Positions 9,481 to 19,798 of a stretch of DNA of 28,501 nt are shown here, in pieces. This DNA comes from Coptodactyla brooksi (taxonomy: Eukaryota > Arthropoda > Insecta > Coleoptera > Scarabaeidae): assembly GCA_033557675.1 (NCBI GenBank), contig JAWQRM010000147.1:1-28501 (forward strand). Reading direction: 5' to 3'. A program made the translations under genes and the position numbers. Under the pieces are notes generated by a model. The model searched no databases. It was given only the letters and a program-made list of their open reading frames with translations, and was not told the origin of the DNA. Position 1 is the stretch's first letter. Each line of letters starts with the position of its first letter.

Positions 9481-11147
9481 CTGTGCGATTACGGTTTGTT
9501 CTGAGGACTCTCCCTGTTCTGTTATTTCATCTGACGATGTCTACGGAAGGAACGTGTCATTACGTTAGAACTATGTACGGGTGACGTGAGGAATGATGGG
9601 ACTATGGACGGGTGTTATGAAAATAGACATTTCTGAAATTTTTCAGGAATGTGAAAGATCACGTCCAGATTACATTTGATAACCTGTTAAATATAATCTG
9701 GGGATACATGATATTGAAAGTTATGAAAAAATCGATAACTCAAGAAATCATGAGCTTTAACTTTTTTGCACCGAACCTTTTTTGGTGCGGTTTTCGATAA
9801 TTTTCGGTGAAAACCGTTTGAAATCCATGAAGAATCTTTGAAAAACTGCATTTTCTAGGAAATATCGATTTTTCCTAATTAACATTTAATTACGCCACAA
9901 AATTAAATTCGATCGTCAAACATCACGGGCACAAACATTTTGTTAACTTTGGAGAGAGTTATGACGAGATTTCTAAGAAAACTATCAAAAAGCAATATCA
10001 TTCCGGCCAGTACTAGCTCTGTTCTGTGCGTAATTCATTTTTATTACACAATAATGAATCGGTCTTAGAAAATTAGCAGTGACACCGAAGAAGATTCTGC
10101 TGAATATGATGAAGGCACCGAAGATCCTGTTGTTAACATACCCTGTTGGAAAATACATCTTGTCCCATAGGGGTATCATATTATCGTCCGATTGGTTGAC
10201 GAGTCGGGTGATCCCGGAGATCGCACGACAATTAGCGAATCACGCACTTGCCATAGTAGCTTTGGCAAATGCACTACTCAATCGTTTTTACAACTGATTA
10301 CATACTAATTACATCGTGTCGAACAATATTGCGTATTGTCAATGTGTTCGAAACGACAGTTTGTGCGACAGGTTGTCGCCAATGCCACGTGAAATTTGAA
10401 TGAGCTCATAATAAAAATTATTTAAGCTTGGCATATTAGGTAGGCATATTATTTGGCATAATAGACGGCATCTTTAAATTAGGAGAAATCTTTCATTTAG
10501 TTTTATTTTGAAATATTATTAGAATCATTTTATTTTAAAGTGACCTTTTATTTTAGTAAGAATGAAGTTTTTGTTTGTCCGTCGAACATAAACGTTCGAA
10601 AAGAGATAAATAATCATTTATTGATAGTAGTTAAAAAATAAGTGTACGTAAGACGATGTTAACCAGATATGGCATTTGTGAATACGTCCTTACTAAGTAC
10701 TAGCACTGTAGATCATGCGAGCTCGTGAGGTAGAATAGGGGGGTCACGGGCTCGTGGTGGGAGCGTTATATGAATTACATATGAGACAAACAAGATTTTC
10801 CCATACGGTATATAGGGACATGGCACATTGAGGGACAGTGGCAATATCTGCCAACTTTTAGTAAAGATGAAAGTAATACTTACCTTCTACAGAATGCGCG
10901 TACAGTGGTAGGTAACCGAACCTTCAATGGTCTGTACGATAATCTTGACTAGTTTTGTGCTGTGAAAGTGGACAATTTTCGTCTTTTTGATTGCTTTTCA
11001 AGCTTTACATTTGTAATAAGTTACATTGTTTGAAAGGTGAGTTATATATAATGTTGATTTGTCTTACTAATGGTTGTTTAGTTTTTCAACATAACCTAAA
11101 GTAAAATTTATTGACACAATTAAAACAAAAACGGTGCCGTGGTACAA
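9478..11147. other. No gene recognised
   Basis: Mixed AT-rich DNA. A small hairpin CGGTTTTC/GAAAACCG lies at 9788-9816. Overlapping open frames at 9985-10297 on both strands show no motif. The stretch around 10720-10760 is G-rich without a recognised function. Confidence 0.35.
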
Positions 11148-11186
11148 AGCGGGACACGATAAGTTGGTGTACAGGACTGTCCCGCT
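11148..11186. repeat. Inverted repeat AGCGGGACA/TGTCCCGCT
   Basis: AGCGGGACA at 11148-11156 is exactly complementary to 11178-11186, and pairing continues after a mismatch block to GTAC/TATAC-type ends. It lies about 110 bp before the first ATG of the pogo/Tigger-like remnant and may belong to that element's 5' end, where subterminal repeats occur; no matching copy was found at its 3' side. Confidence 0.5.
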
Positions 11187-11297
11187 ATATACCATGCACT
11201 AGATAGATATTTTAAAGCTATCTTTCTAAATTTATATTATCACAAAGCAGTGTTATATTTAAAATTTTTATTTATAAGTTTTCGTATAAAGTGAAAA

Positions 11298-11974
11298 ATG
11301 CCTCGTATTGCTAGGAAGGACAACATTTTTCTGAAAGCACCAGAACCCACATCGAAATAGAGACTACAGAGCGTAAAGCAATTCTACTTGTAATAAACCA
11401 TGGGAGATCTATAAGAAATGTTGCTAATAAGTATACTGTTGTTGCTAATAAATATTCCATATATCTAAGTCGGCACTTCAGTGACGAGTTGCTCAATATA
11501 ACCTTCTAACGAGAAGAGGAAAAAGAAAGATTTTCTTGTTTGACGAAACAAGAATGTTGGAAGAATATATTCTGAAAGTAGCACGACTGTGTTGTAGATT
11601 GACCGAAAAACAGGCTAGACGACTAGCATATGATTTTAGAATTGCTAATAATAAAACAATACCACCTTTATGGTCTACTGCGGAATCTGCGGGTGTCGAA
11701 TGGATGTTTTGCTTTCGCAATCGTCACCCCAATATTAGTTTGCGTCTACCAGAAGCAAGCAGCTTATCACTTGCAACCAGTTTTAATCCTCATAACGTCG
11801 GATTATTTTATAAAAAATTTGAAACTTGTTATTCAACAGAACAATTTTATTGCTTCAAAAATATTTAATTGTGATGAAACAGCAAGTACAACAGTTCCCA
11901 AACCACCGTGTGTTCTTGCTCCGTCTATACAACGTCAAATTGGTAAATTGCTTATGTTTATTTTTTTTATGTAG
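11298..11974 (+). pseudogene. Pogo/Tigger-like (CENP-B-type HTH, DDE) transposase remnant
   Basis: The remnant starts at an ATG followed by PRIARK, stops after 20 codons, and resumes in other frames. Around 11375-11470 a frame gives AILLVINHGRSIRNVANKYTV, fitting the first (psq-type) helix-turn-helix. The frame 11536-11868 holds the CENP-B-type HTH: LTEKQARRLAYDF at residues 22-34 and FRNRHPNISLRLPEA at 60-74. After a frameshift near 11810, the frame 11630-11974 gives KIFNCDETASTTVPKP, the start of the DDE nuclease domain; its first Asp is codon 11873-11875. The rest of the nuclease domain, with the other two acidic residues, is not visible after about 11960. Such proteins bind element ends through the two HTHs and cut DNA with the DDE domain; this copy is dead. 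A short tandem duplication of GTTGCTAATAA (around 11421-11455) lies in the first HTH region. Confidence 0.8.
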
Positions 11975-12493
11975 AATAAATTACAACTCATTGCAATGCT
12001 TGTGTTTCCATGTTTTCACACACTCCACATAATTTTTTATCAGTATCCCGATATGTACCTATTACGGACCCTATATGTACCGGTATATATCAAGCTCTTC
12101 AAATGCTAGATATAGCAGTATGTACTTCCTTCCCACCCAGAATGACATCCAGACATAGTTTTAGCCCATAAGCGTATTAAGTCCTGTCTAATACCGGTTC
12201 CTTGCACTCAGGAATAATTGTCCAAAAAATGACACCATGTATACCAGTTCCCCCTACACTTGTCGTCCTTCAGGTCATAGTGACCCGATGTATGCAGCTA
12301 TAGGAGGATTGTCAAGAATAGTTCGAAATTACCAGGTGTTTAAGCGTAAATCCGCTGTTTGCTCATTGATGGCGTTAGTGAGCGTATTAAACTATCACGG
12401 ACACGCCAGTACTTTTTATTACGAGTTTGTAATCTGTGAGCATTAATTAGTGCACATCGTCAGCAATTTCATACAACAACATACATTTTTCCA
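11975..12493. other. No gene recognised
   Basis: Between the pogo-like and mariner remnants. A 69-codon frame at 12237-12446 has no known motif. It may contain decayed 3' parts of the pogo-like element or the 5' untranslated end of the mariner, but I could not align it to either. Confidence 0.35.
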
Positions 12494-13322
12494 TTGGTAA
12501 TCATGTCTAGTCTTGTGTCAGAAGAAAAGCATATGCGAAAAACTCTGCTTTTCTACTTCAATTTGAAGAAATCGGCTACCGAATCGCATCGAATACTTAT
12601 AGAGGCCTATGGTGACAGTGTTTTATCGAAAACAATATGCAGAGATTGGTTTCGACGGTTCAAAGACTGTAATTTTGGCCTCGGCAACAAGAAACGTGAA
12701 AATCGGGCCAGAAAGGTTGAGGCCCATGAATTGCAGGCTCTTTTGGACATGGACGATACCCAATCGCAAAATACGCGAGAATTCTAAACGCAAGAAATCG
12801 TAGGTTGATCCCGGTCAAACATCAACATCTTCTCCATGACCAAACTGCTTCGGACGGAACACGATGCTGTGTGTTTCGTGGGATCAGCAGGGTATCATCT
12901 ACTATGAGATGTTGAAACCTGGTGAAACTGTCAATATCCACCGTTACCACCAACAACTGATCAAATTTCACCGTGCTCTGCGTGAAAAAATGCCGGATTA
13001 TTAACGAAGACATGACAAGTTGATTTTCCTCTGCTACAATGCACCGTCGCACACGTCAACAATGGACCAAAACTACTTGGAGGCACTCAACTGGGAGGTG
13101 CTACTCCATCCCGCTTATTCACCAGACCTGGCCCCTTTCGACTACCAACTGTCTTCGCCGATGGATCACGCGCTCGCTGAGCGGCAGTTCGATTTTTACG
13201 AAGATGTCCGAACATGGCTCGATGAATGGTTTACCTCGAAAGAAAAGGACTTCTGGCGAAGTATCCACAAATTGTCCGAGAGATGGGAAAAATGTGTAGC
13301 TAGCGAGGTAATACACCTGTAA
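12494..13322 (+). pseudogene. Mariner transposase, irritans-type, internally deleted and inactivated
   Basis: The N-terminus has the mariner helix-turn-helix with FNLKKSATESHRILIEAYGD and TICRDWFRRFKDCNFGL (residues about 20-63), typical of the irritans subfamily. After residue 97 the reading frame breaks, and a deletion removes the linker and the first part of the nuclease domain including the TGDE motif with the first catalytic Asp. From 12781 another frame continues with SWDQQGIIYYEMLKP, then LEALNWEVLLHPAYSPDLAPFDY and ends RWEKCVAS before a TAA at about 13320-13322. The second catalytic Asp is Tyr (codon 13035-13037, CYNAPSH in place of HDNA-type sequence). The third is present (13140-13142), with 34 residues between, as in D,D34D mariners. 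In-frame stops at 12802-12804, near 12838 and at 13002-13004. Terminal repeats were not recognised. It cannot be active. Confidence 0.9.
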
Positions 13323-13381
13323 TATATTGTGAATTTATTACAGTACATAAACGAAAACAACAATGAAAAGTAATCTTACTA

Positions 13382-14790
13382 CTAACAAAAGTGAGATGTA
13401 TTATAATAAAAAATATTACAAACACAAAATCTAAGAAAACATGTTATACTTGTTTTATTGTCACATTTTGATGGACACGTATTACATCGTGTTCTTTTAT
13501 TTTTACCAGATGTAGATGTAGATTCTACTTCACTTGACATCAAATAGGGAGTTACCATCCGTTTTCCCAATTCTTCCAGAAATAGTCTTCTCTTGTACAG
13601 AACGTTCTTATTCCAATCTAGATTTATTTCCCTCCATAACACAAATGCATTACAAGCATTAACATGAAGTATATTGTAGAACAAAATAATAGGCCATCGA
13701 TTGGTTTCGCTTTTGCAAGTATGTGCTGCAATACTTTGATCTAGCGTATCAACCTGGTAGAGTTATAATCTAGTATCATTTGTGGCTTCTTCTCGTCCGT
13801 GCTACTGACTTCCTTATCACAGTGCATTGTGCTGATAAGAATATAGTTTTTATTTTACATTAAAGTTTTTGTACACATATGACATAATTTACACATATGT
13901 TTCATATGTGCCTAAAAGTGCCTAGTTGTATTATTGGTAAAATAAAAAGTAGAACTGTGTACTTCTTTACTTATTGTAATTACGGGAAATTCGGGTTTGT
14001 TTTTCCTAAGCGTTCCTAACATTGTAAGTTTTCTTTTGAAGAGAATTTCATCTAGTTTTTTGGACGTAAAAAAATTATCACATGTAGTATTTTGCCCCCG
14101 AGTTCATGTGCTAGGTCTAAAACTACTTGCATCCGTTGATTTTTTCTGGTACTTCACTTGGACATTTTCCCGTATAAACTTGAGCTTTCATGGCGTAGAA
14201 ACTACCATATTTTAATGCCATATATAGCTGGATTGCTGGGAGTATACTGTTTGAAACGGCAGCGTCTTATGAACCCGACAAGTTGTTCATCAACAGTAAC
14301 ATTATCATCTACATTGTACAATTCGTACAATTAGGGGCTAATTCGTCACTTGCTTTTCTATGTTGATGATCGACCTTGTCGTCAAAACGTAATACGCGTG
14401 ATATTCTATAAGAAACTTTCAACGACATCGTTGCATGAAAAATAGGTCTACCGGTTTCTGCACCCCACAAACCTTTTGTTGGCTCACCGTATGATTTATA
14501 AACTCCTCCCAACAACGATAATCCTATTTACTTTTGTATTGTAATATTATCCAGATCTTTCCAATCGCATCCGTACACTCTCCGATATTGTTCATTTTCA
14601 ACAGAATATTTCCAAGTATAGGGTTCACGATAACTTAAAAGGCTGATAGAATATTCTTCACTCTGGATATGGCATACTTAGTAGGACCAGGACTAATTTT
14701 TATTATATTTTGTCTAGATGCTCGTTCAGTTTGGGGGAAAGTTTCTTCCAAGACATAACTTTGTCTTTTGATTCTACTACCTGCACATGA
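13382..14790 (-). pseudogene. PiggyBac transposase, nearly full domain order, frameshifted (copy 1)
   Basis: Read on the minus strand from 14790 to 13382: SKDKVMSW, ISPGPTKYA, then SLLGGVYKSYGEPTKG and TGRPIFHATMSL (14309-14520), VDEQLVGFIRRCRFKQY (about 14290-14240), YGSFYAMKAQVYTGK (14200), TTCDNFFTSKKLDEIL (about 14090-14045), TLRKNKPEFP (about 14010), DYNST then after a frameshift VDTLDQSIAAHTC (about 13760-13720), WPIILFYNILHVNACNAF, and a cysteine-rich C-terminus RCNTCPSKCDNKTSITC. These are the successive blocks of the DDE_Tnp_1_7 nuclease and the C-terminal zinc-finger of piggyBac transposases, which cut and paste at TTAA. The three catalytic aspartates are still readable (VDEQL, TCDNFF, VDTLDQ) but lie in different frames separated by frameshifts and stops. 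Terminal repeats were not found. The N-terminal side ends next to the R1-like fragment. Confidence 0.88.
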
Positions 14791-14816
14791 ACCCCAAAAC
14801 CCTAAACCCCAAAACC
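14791..14816. repeat. C4A4-like short repeat
   Basis: ACCCCAAAACCCTAAACCCC followed by AAAACC. It lies at the decayed N-terminal side of piggyBac copy 1. It resembles telomere-type repeats but is only about three units long, so simple local duplication is the plain reading. Confidence 0.5.
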
Positions 14817-14856
14817 TTATTACTCAAGTATCACCTTTAGACGATGATGACACTAA

Positions 14857-15264
14857 TTTTTTTGTGATGGTCTGAGAATGGTTTTTATGCACGCAGGGTC
14901 CTGTCTCTGGAGTGTCGGACTCGCCTATTTCGAATAGATCTTACCGACTAAACTCATTTCCATTTTAGTGGCGTGAATCCATCCCGGCACCGCCATCAGG
15001 CATTATTTCGGGATGGTGCCACTTCATCAGATCCCTTAAAGGGACTCTCCTTTTGGCTCTACAGGATAGGAACCCACAACAGCGTGACGGACGTGTCTAC
15101 AGTCCGTCCATCTCCTCCTTTTTCTTCCGCAAAATGGCCTTGACATAAGACGCTATCTTAGTCCATTCTTCCTGACCCCGAAGCATTTTCTCGACGATGT
15201 TGTCCGGTGAAATGTTTCCAATGTCCTGTTCCAAGGCGAGTCGCTCGGCGTTCCACACATCACA
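14857..15264 (-). mobile_element. R1-like non-LTR retrotransposon, 5'-truncated 3' end
   Basis: On the minus strand a frame starting near 15264 encodes VWNAERLALEQDIG, SPDNIVEKMLRGQEEW, YVKAILRKKKEEMDGL and stops at 15099-15097 (TAG). This is the C-terminal tail of the ORF2 protein of R1-type elements, whose usual pattern is ERLALE..., a PEN(I/L)V motif, ML-x-(S/G)xxxW and a final Lys/Glu-rich helix. It is followed by a 3' untranslated region (15096-14864) with the paired segments CATCCCGAAATAATGCC and GGTGCCGGGATGG, and ends in a run of seven A (14857-14863 on the minus strand). Severe 5' truncation and an A-tail are normal products of target-primed reverse transcription. It is inserted beside, or into the N-terminal end of, piggyBac copy 1. 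No reverse transcriptase or endonuclease remains. Confidence 0.8.
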
Positions 15265-15297
15265 TTAGAAAAATGTGTGACACTAATAGAGAAATTG

Positions 15298-15413
15298 ATA
15301 GGATAATGAATAATTCGCATTTTCAACATTTTCAAAACTATACCTAAAGAACAGTAAGGTATAGTTTTGAAAATGTTCCAGTCCCTTAATGTTAGTTTGC
15401 GAATTCATCCTAT
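15298..15413. repeat. Foldback sequence with 21-bp perfect arms
   Basis: 15325-15345 and 15357-15377 are perfectly complementary over 21 bp, separated by 11 bp. Outside these, ATAGGATAATGAATAATTCGC (15298-15318) and GCGAATTCATCCTAT (15399-15413) pair with small gaps, so the whole folds into one long imperfect hairpin. It could be a MITE-like foldback element or an inverted duplication. No coding content. Confidence 0.75.
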
Positions 15414-15929
15414 TTTCATCTTTGTTAATGAAAAACATCCCTTGAAACAATCCTTTTTGTCAAACTTTCCTCTCTACCTATTACCTTTATATTATCGTAT
15501 TCTACATAATGGACAGTATATTAATGTATGCTTTAAAATGTAGGCTTCAGGCTAATCACTCTTCTCCTTTTTGAGTTCTTCTTTTTGACATTCTTTGTGA
15601 TTTTTGTCCATAATAAATGTCGTTAAATGTCGAACAAGGTATCGAATAAATAACACTACTGTAATCCAATAAAGCTATGTTGCCTTTGAAAATTCAATTT
15701 AATCCCGAGGTTCGCCAGGACACTCCTCTCCCTATCCTGAATATTTTGGATATTATTATGTGCTTACAGAACAGAGAAATAAATACCTGCAATATAGTCG
15801 TAATAAAGGGAAAGTATGAAATTTATATTTCAATACCACTAAAATGCAAAATGTCCATTGCTGCTTTTGTTAGTCCCGTACAAAACGGGGAAAAAGCTAA
15901 ACAAGAACTGAATATGGGAAATTGGAAAA
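15414..15929. other. No gene assigned
   Basis: AT-rich DNA; the frame beginning at 15677 is open but its first 80 codons show no motif. It may be an upstream part of the non-LTR remnant that follows. Confidence 0.3.
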
Positions 15930-16161
15930 AGGAATCAATTATCGACGAAATATCGAAAAACATAAAAATAAAGGTTACTAAAAGGTTGCTATTCCTAAAT
16001 TTATATACGGCAGCGAATAGTGGATGCTAACAGGTAAACATGAAAGAAGGGTAAACGCATAAGGAATGTGGTATTTAGGAAATATTTGAATATGAAATCA
16101 GTTCAAACAATAATACAAGGAAGATGGGATGGTTAAGACATGCACAGAAAAATATCTGAAG

Positions 16162-16206
<45 letters not shown>

Positions 16207-16378
16207 TATATATATATATATGTATATATATATGTACATATGTATCTATATATATAATATTATTAAGGATGTATGAAGTAAGGCTATTTGGAAGGAATAG
16301 AAGGGGGAGGTATGGAGCGGGAGACAAAGTGAGCATGGATAGTGTAAAAGTACCGAAGAAGAGAAAATTCATGACGTG
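15930..16378 (+). pseudogene. Non-LTR retrotransposon, C-terminal part of reverse transcriptase protein, decayed
   Basis: In one frame around 15985-16065 the sequence reads IPKFIYGSE-stop-WMLTGKHERRVNA, matching the YGSExW-x-LxxK-x-xxRRxxA signature that lies after the reverse transcriptase thumb in many insect non-LTR elements. Around 16120-16145 another frame gives KMGWLRHAQ, matching the usual W(F/L)GHVxR-type block. After the TA tract, 16262-16378 gives VRLFGRNRRGRYGAGDK, which fits the basic GRRxRGRPxxRW-type tail, ending at TGA near 16377. The blocks are in three frames and the central spacer has become a microsatellite, so the copy is dead. The RT catalytic part is not seen upstream. 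Confidence 0.6.
16164..16260. repeat. (TA)n microsatellite
   Basis: Pure TA from 16164 to about 16201, then TATG/TACA-interrupted TA to about 16260. It explains the Ile-Tyr repeat frames seen on both strands here, which are not genes. It lies within the non-LTR remnant. Confidence 0.95.
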
Positions 16379-16380
16379 AA

Positions 16381-18016
16381 GATTGAAGATTAAATAAAAT
16401 ATTTGTTTTCCTAGAAGGAGTGATATTCAGTACCTTGGTCAATATTCCTATAGCCCCGCTTCCCCGTGTGAATCTTCTATGTTTTATCGACCTCTATGTC
16501 CTCGCCGTTATTACGTAATAAGTGTGGGGAGGATATTTAAAGTATCCGTATTTTTTCGCGTTAGTCGCCAATCTTCTTTGTTATAAGTGCTATATCATCA
16601 GCACAAATTCTCTCTCACTTAAGCATTGGTCCCAAGTCTTTGTTCGCTGTAAACACGTTCCATAATTCCCCTTCTGTTGTAATATTATCTTTTTGCTTTG
16701 TGATCCCATACACAGTGTATGTCGCCTATAATTTTCACGTTACTTTCATAATAAAATTATACGATTTGTACGCGATATGATAAAGTTTACATTTTTTTCG
16801 GAGATAGTAGCAAAATACGCTGGATTAAAAGTGTAATATAACTTCATTCGTGTCTCCCTCTATACGTTTCTAGAGATATTTCATTAAAGACCATGCTGCT
16901 GCTTTAGGATAAATATATTACTGGTCTCTAATTAATTGTGTATTATGTTTGTAAGGAAACTGCATAAAGCATTTTAATTTTTCTTATATCGGCTGATAAC
17001 GAAATGAAATATAGTGTGCATATTTGGACATTTAGGTTACTACAAGTTTCGCCAAAATCGAACCCCATTTTCGATATTTAAGCGTAACACTGTATATTTT
17101 TGCATATTTCAAATTATTAAACAATCCTCTGGAACTGGTGCATTTAGGTGCTTTTGGACTGCTTGGAAGTTATGAGAATCACTCCCCTGATAAAGATTTA
17201 TTCGGCACCACCTTCTGAGCAGAAGTTGACAAAAAATACCGTATTCCGATTTGGCATAATAGCGAATAAATCATCCTCATCGCTGCCATTACAGATTTGT
17301 TAAATAACCTACTATTCCTGAAAAATGTAATACGGTATGTTTTATAATAATAGACCAGAAGACGTCGAAGAAAAGATGCGAACAAAAGAGATAAAGAAAA
17401 GTCGTAAACCAGAAACATATTATTCTTCTGCTTTGCTCATGATATCACGTATTAGGCATAACTTCCCATTTACATAATAAAGCGCTGAAACCGGAATGAA
17501 TGTCGTATAATTTGTGATTATAAGTAACGGAATAATTTGTTGTCGGTAGTCATTTTATCCTGCATTACATCATCTTTATGCCTAAGGCAGTTTTACTCGT
17601 ATACACGAATTACGTTAATACTCGCCTTCACAAAGCACTTCGTCAATACTAAAACTAGTACTGACGAAAAACCAGCAATCCCAACAGTCTTTAAAGATTT
17701 CGTTAAATCCTTTTAACTAACTAAAAGAAAATTATTATTAAACCACATTCGGTCAAAGCGTTTTCACATGGTCAAAGTTCATCCATTGCAGACATCGACT
17801 AGGATAGTTTTTCATTATACGTTAAAGTATTGATCACGGCTTTCACATGTTTTCGATGTGTGGTTCTCATGCTATAAAAAACTTTAATAAGCGTTTTACT
17901 AGCTGGTCGATAGGTTTCGATTAAACTTTTCTTGAAGGTACATATTGCCCCAAAAGTCATAGATCAAAGTAAATCTGGTATTCAAAGTAATCATATATGG
18001 TTATCCAGTTTTTATA
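16381..18016. other. No gene seen
   Basis: AT-rich; the open frame 17179-17418 (minus) shows no motif. A small imperfect hairpin CGTCAATACTAAAACTAGTACTGACG lies at about 17641-17666. Nothing else recognised. Confidence 0.4.
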
Positions 18017-18245
18017 TTTGAAAAGTTGTAAGTAAAAACGAAGTCACCGCCACGTCAAAATGTGAAGAGAGGGTGCTCGACGCAAGTTTCACTAACCAAG
18101 TTAGCATCATCAGGAGCGATGAAAGATTCATCGGTCTTTCATCGCTCCTAATGGCAGATGATGTTGATGATGATGTCTTGATGATCTTGAAAGATTGAAT
18201 GTTATAAAGTCAAAGGTTCCAAACCGTCAACTTTGAAAAATTGTA
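18017..18245 (+). mobile_element. Hammerhead foldback element, copy C (with flanking duplication)
   Basis: The element is 18031-18231 (201 bp), flanked by TTTGAAAAGTTGTA (18017-18030) and TTTGAAAAATTGTA (18232-18245), 13 of 14 identical, read as a target-site duplication. It begins with GTCACCGCCACGTCAAAA, the reverse complement of the flank that follows the other hammerheads, passes through a minus-strand hammerhead, a palindromic tip (GGAGCGATGAAAGA / TCTTTCATCGCTCC, 18113-18126 and 18135-18148), then a decayed plus-strand half, and ends GTCAAAGGTTCCAAACCGTCAAC. End, size and layout match copy A. Confidence 0.7.
18075..18117 (-). ncRNA. Hammerhead ribozyme motif C (minus strand), intact core
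   Basis: Read on the minus strand: GCTC, CTGATGA, T, GCTAAC-TTG-GTTAGT, GAAAC, TTGC, GTC, GAGC. Helix I is GCUC/GAGC, helix II GCUAAC/GUUAGU (six pairs, one G-U), helix III a two-pair A-U/C-G with a 4-nt loop, and the cleavage triplet is GUC at 18081-18079. All invariant core bases are present. The extra U between the first box and helix II is a departure from the textbook motif. Minimal helix III is known for hammerheads of Penelope-like elements, which may need dimers to cut well. This is the best preserved of the five motifs. Confidence 0.65.
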
Positions 18246-19156
18246 TCAATAAAAGTTATAAACCATATATTTATCCAGAATGACTCATATTTCTTTTGAA
18301 AGTGTTCTATGTTAAAAAGGTTGTCACCATTATTACAAAAGTAAGTCGTGTTTTCTGCATGTCTGTAAGTACTTAAGATTAAAACCTAATTATAAAACCT
18401 AAAACATAACCTTATTTTCTCACACGATTGTTATTTCCTACCATTCATTTTTGACATGAAATGATCATATTTTCAGAAGTCGAGACTTTACCATTTTTTA
18501 GTTTTTTGCTACCGGTGCTGCAAAGTAAATTTTGAATTTTTAAATAAAAATGTGAAGCTTTAGGGGTAGAATATATCTTTTAATTAAATTTTACATCAGT
18601 ATTCTGTATATTTTGTCCAATAAAATATTCTGCCCAAAAAAGTAAAAAGTATCAGTTTACATTAATTTGGAAAATTATGTCTAAAATTGGTGAACAAAAA
18701 ATCAGTAATGCCAAAACAAACAAAAATCTCGTTAGAACCTTTTTGTGGTCATAGAAGTGTATGAGTGTCGTTAACTCTTATGAGAGCAGGTTTATTAATA
18801 CCACTAACAAGCTAACTAGTTTTCTTAAAAATAGAGCATTTAAATCACCTCCACGATTTTTGCATAAATTAGCGGTAACCTGTTTATACAAGGAAATTGT
18901 CGGCGTTTTGTTACGCGATGGTAAAGTACGGGCCGAGATACCATCTATAGGAGGTATTTTACTGTAATAATCGGCCGACGTAATCGCGTTTCTGTGTTAT
19001 CCTCCGTCGCAATCTATAGCCTAACGTAATTACTTCTACCAGTTCGCTCGTTTCCTGTATCACATAGCGTCCTCTCTACGTTCTTCGATTTACTATGTTA
19101 ACCATTTTAGTTGAAATATATTTTGCTAAAAGCGTTATATGTGTGTCGGGGAAAAC
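18246..19156. other. No gene recognised
   Basis: AT-rich to about 18750. The frame 18761-18967 (plus) and the less AT-rich DNA to 19080 carry no motif I know. The end of this stretch runs into a sequence repeated at 23.2 kb. Confidence 0.35.
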
Positions 19157-19190
19157 CTTTGAAGTTTTTGTTGAGTAAATATTTGGAGAT
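19157..19190 (+). repeat. Dispersed repeat, copy 1
   Basis: CTTTGAAGTTTTTGTTGAGT and the following AAATATTTGGAGAT closely match 23211-23247 (CTTTGAAGTTTTTCTAGAGT followed by AAATATTTGCCGGAAAT). A GTTTCCTGTAT motif also precedes both copies by about 100 bp (near 19050 and 23108), so the repeat unit is probably larger than this core. Family unknown. Confidence 0.5.
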
Positions 19191-19600
19191 TACAAGGTGT
19201 GTTAAAGATTATTTGTTGTTGTTGCAAAATTGTCTCACGATTACAACATAACATGTCAGAAATAGATTTTAAAAGTTGGAGCAGTGTGATTTAACCAGCC
19301 CGTTACTCATGAGCAAGGTTTGGTAATTTATCTGTATAAATAATCTCTAGTTATCACCAAGTTATGGTCAAATTGAAAAATAGATGATCGTGGTAAGAGT
19401 CAACAACAGAAAACATTATCGACATCATATGGTAGCTGTTGACATAAACATTTAACACACATGAAATTCTAAACACTAATATATTTATATATTAATTTAT
19501 TATTTACTTATTACAGGCTAATACAGGGTATACAGGGTATTTCTATGAGATGATCTCAAATTTCACAGACACATTCTGTAGGTATTTCCGATCGAAAAAG
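19191..19600. other. No gene seen
   Basis: AT-rich. A short direct repeat ACAGGGTAT lies at about 19524-19541 (TACAGGGTATACAGGGTAT). Nothing else supported. Confidence 0.4.
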
Positions 19601-19609
19601 CTCATTTGA

Positions 19610-19798
19610 GCTTGAGCTCCAAAATGCTTGATTATTGCTTCTTACAGCTTCTTTTGTTTCAACACACGATTTGCATCGCCTTTTCATCGAGTCCCGCATG
19701 CGTGCAAAAATTTCTGGCGTATTCCTAATGACACGACAACTCTGCTCAATACGTTTGAGAATTTATACTGGAGTATTGGGGTTCTGTAAACGAGCATA
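19610..19798 (-). pseudogene. Transposase C-terminal remnant, IS630/Tc1-type
   Basis: The minus strand, from 19798 downwards, reads QNPNTPV, stop, ILKRIEQSCRVIRNTPEIFARM, DSMKRRCKSCVETKEA in one frame. The layout (LxxRI, ten residues, a TPE turn, then RR-x-x-x-C) is that of the last 60 residues of IS630/Tc1-type transposases of the kind at 28.0-28.5 kb. The catalytic domain would lie to the right, where piggyBac copy 2 begins at a TTAA (19799-19802); I did not find it beyond that insertion. The family fit is by pattern only. Confidence 0.4.

Noticed and set aside
12822..13052. Minus-strand frames within the first mariner (also 13119-13316)
   Set aside because: Antisense shadows of the mariner coding sequence.
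13997..14215. 72-codon plus-strand frame
   Set aside because: Antisense to the piggyBac nuclease domain of copy 1.
14791..14816. Internal telomere repeat
   Set aside because: Only about three irregular units; simple local duplication explains it.
16133..16379. Ile/Tyr-repeat open frames on both strands
   Set aside because: They are translations of the TA microsatellite.
18149..18200. Sixth hammerhead on the plus strand of copy C
   Set aside because: The start resembles the sense half but CTGATGA, helix II and GAAA are not all recognisable, so only a decayed trace remains.
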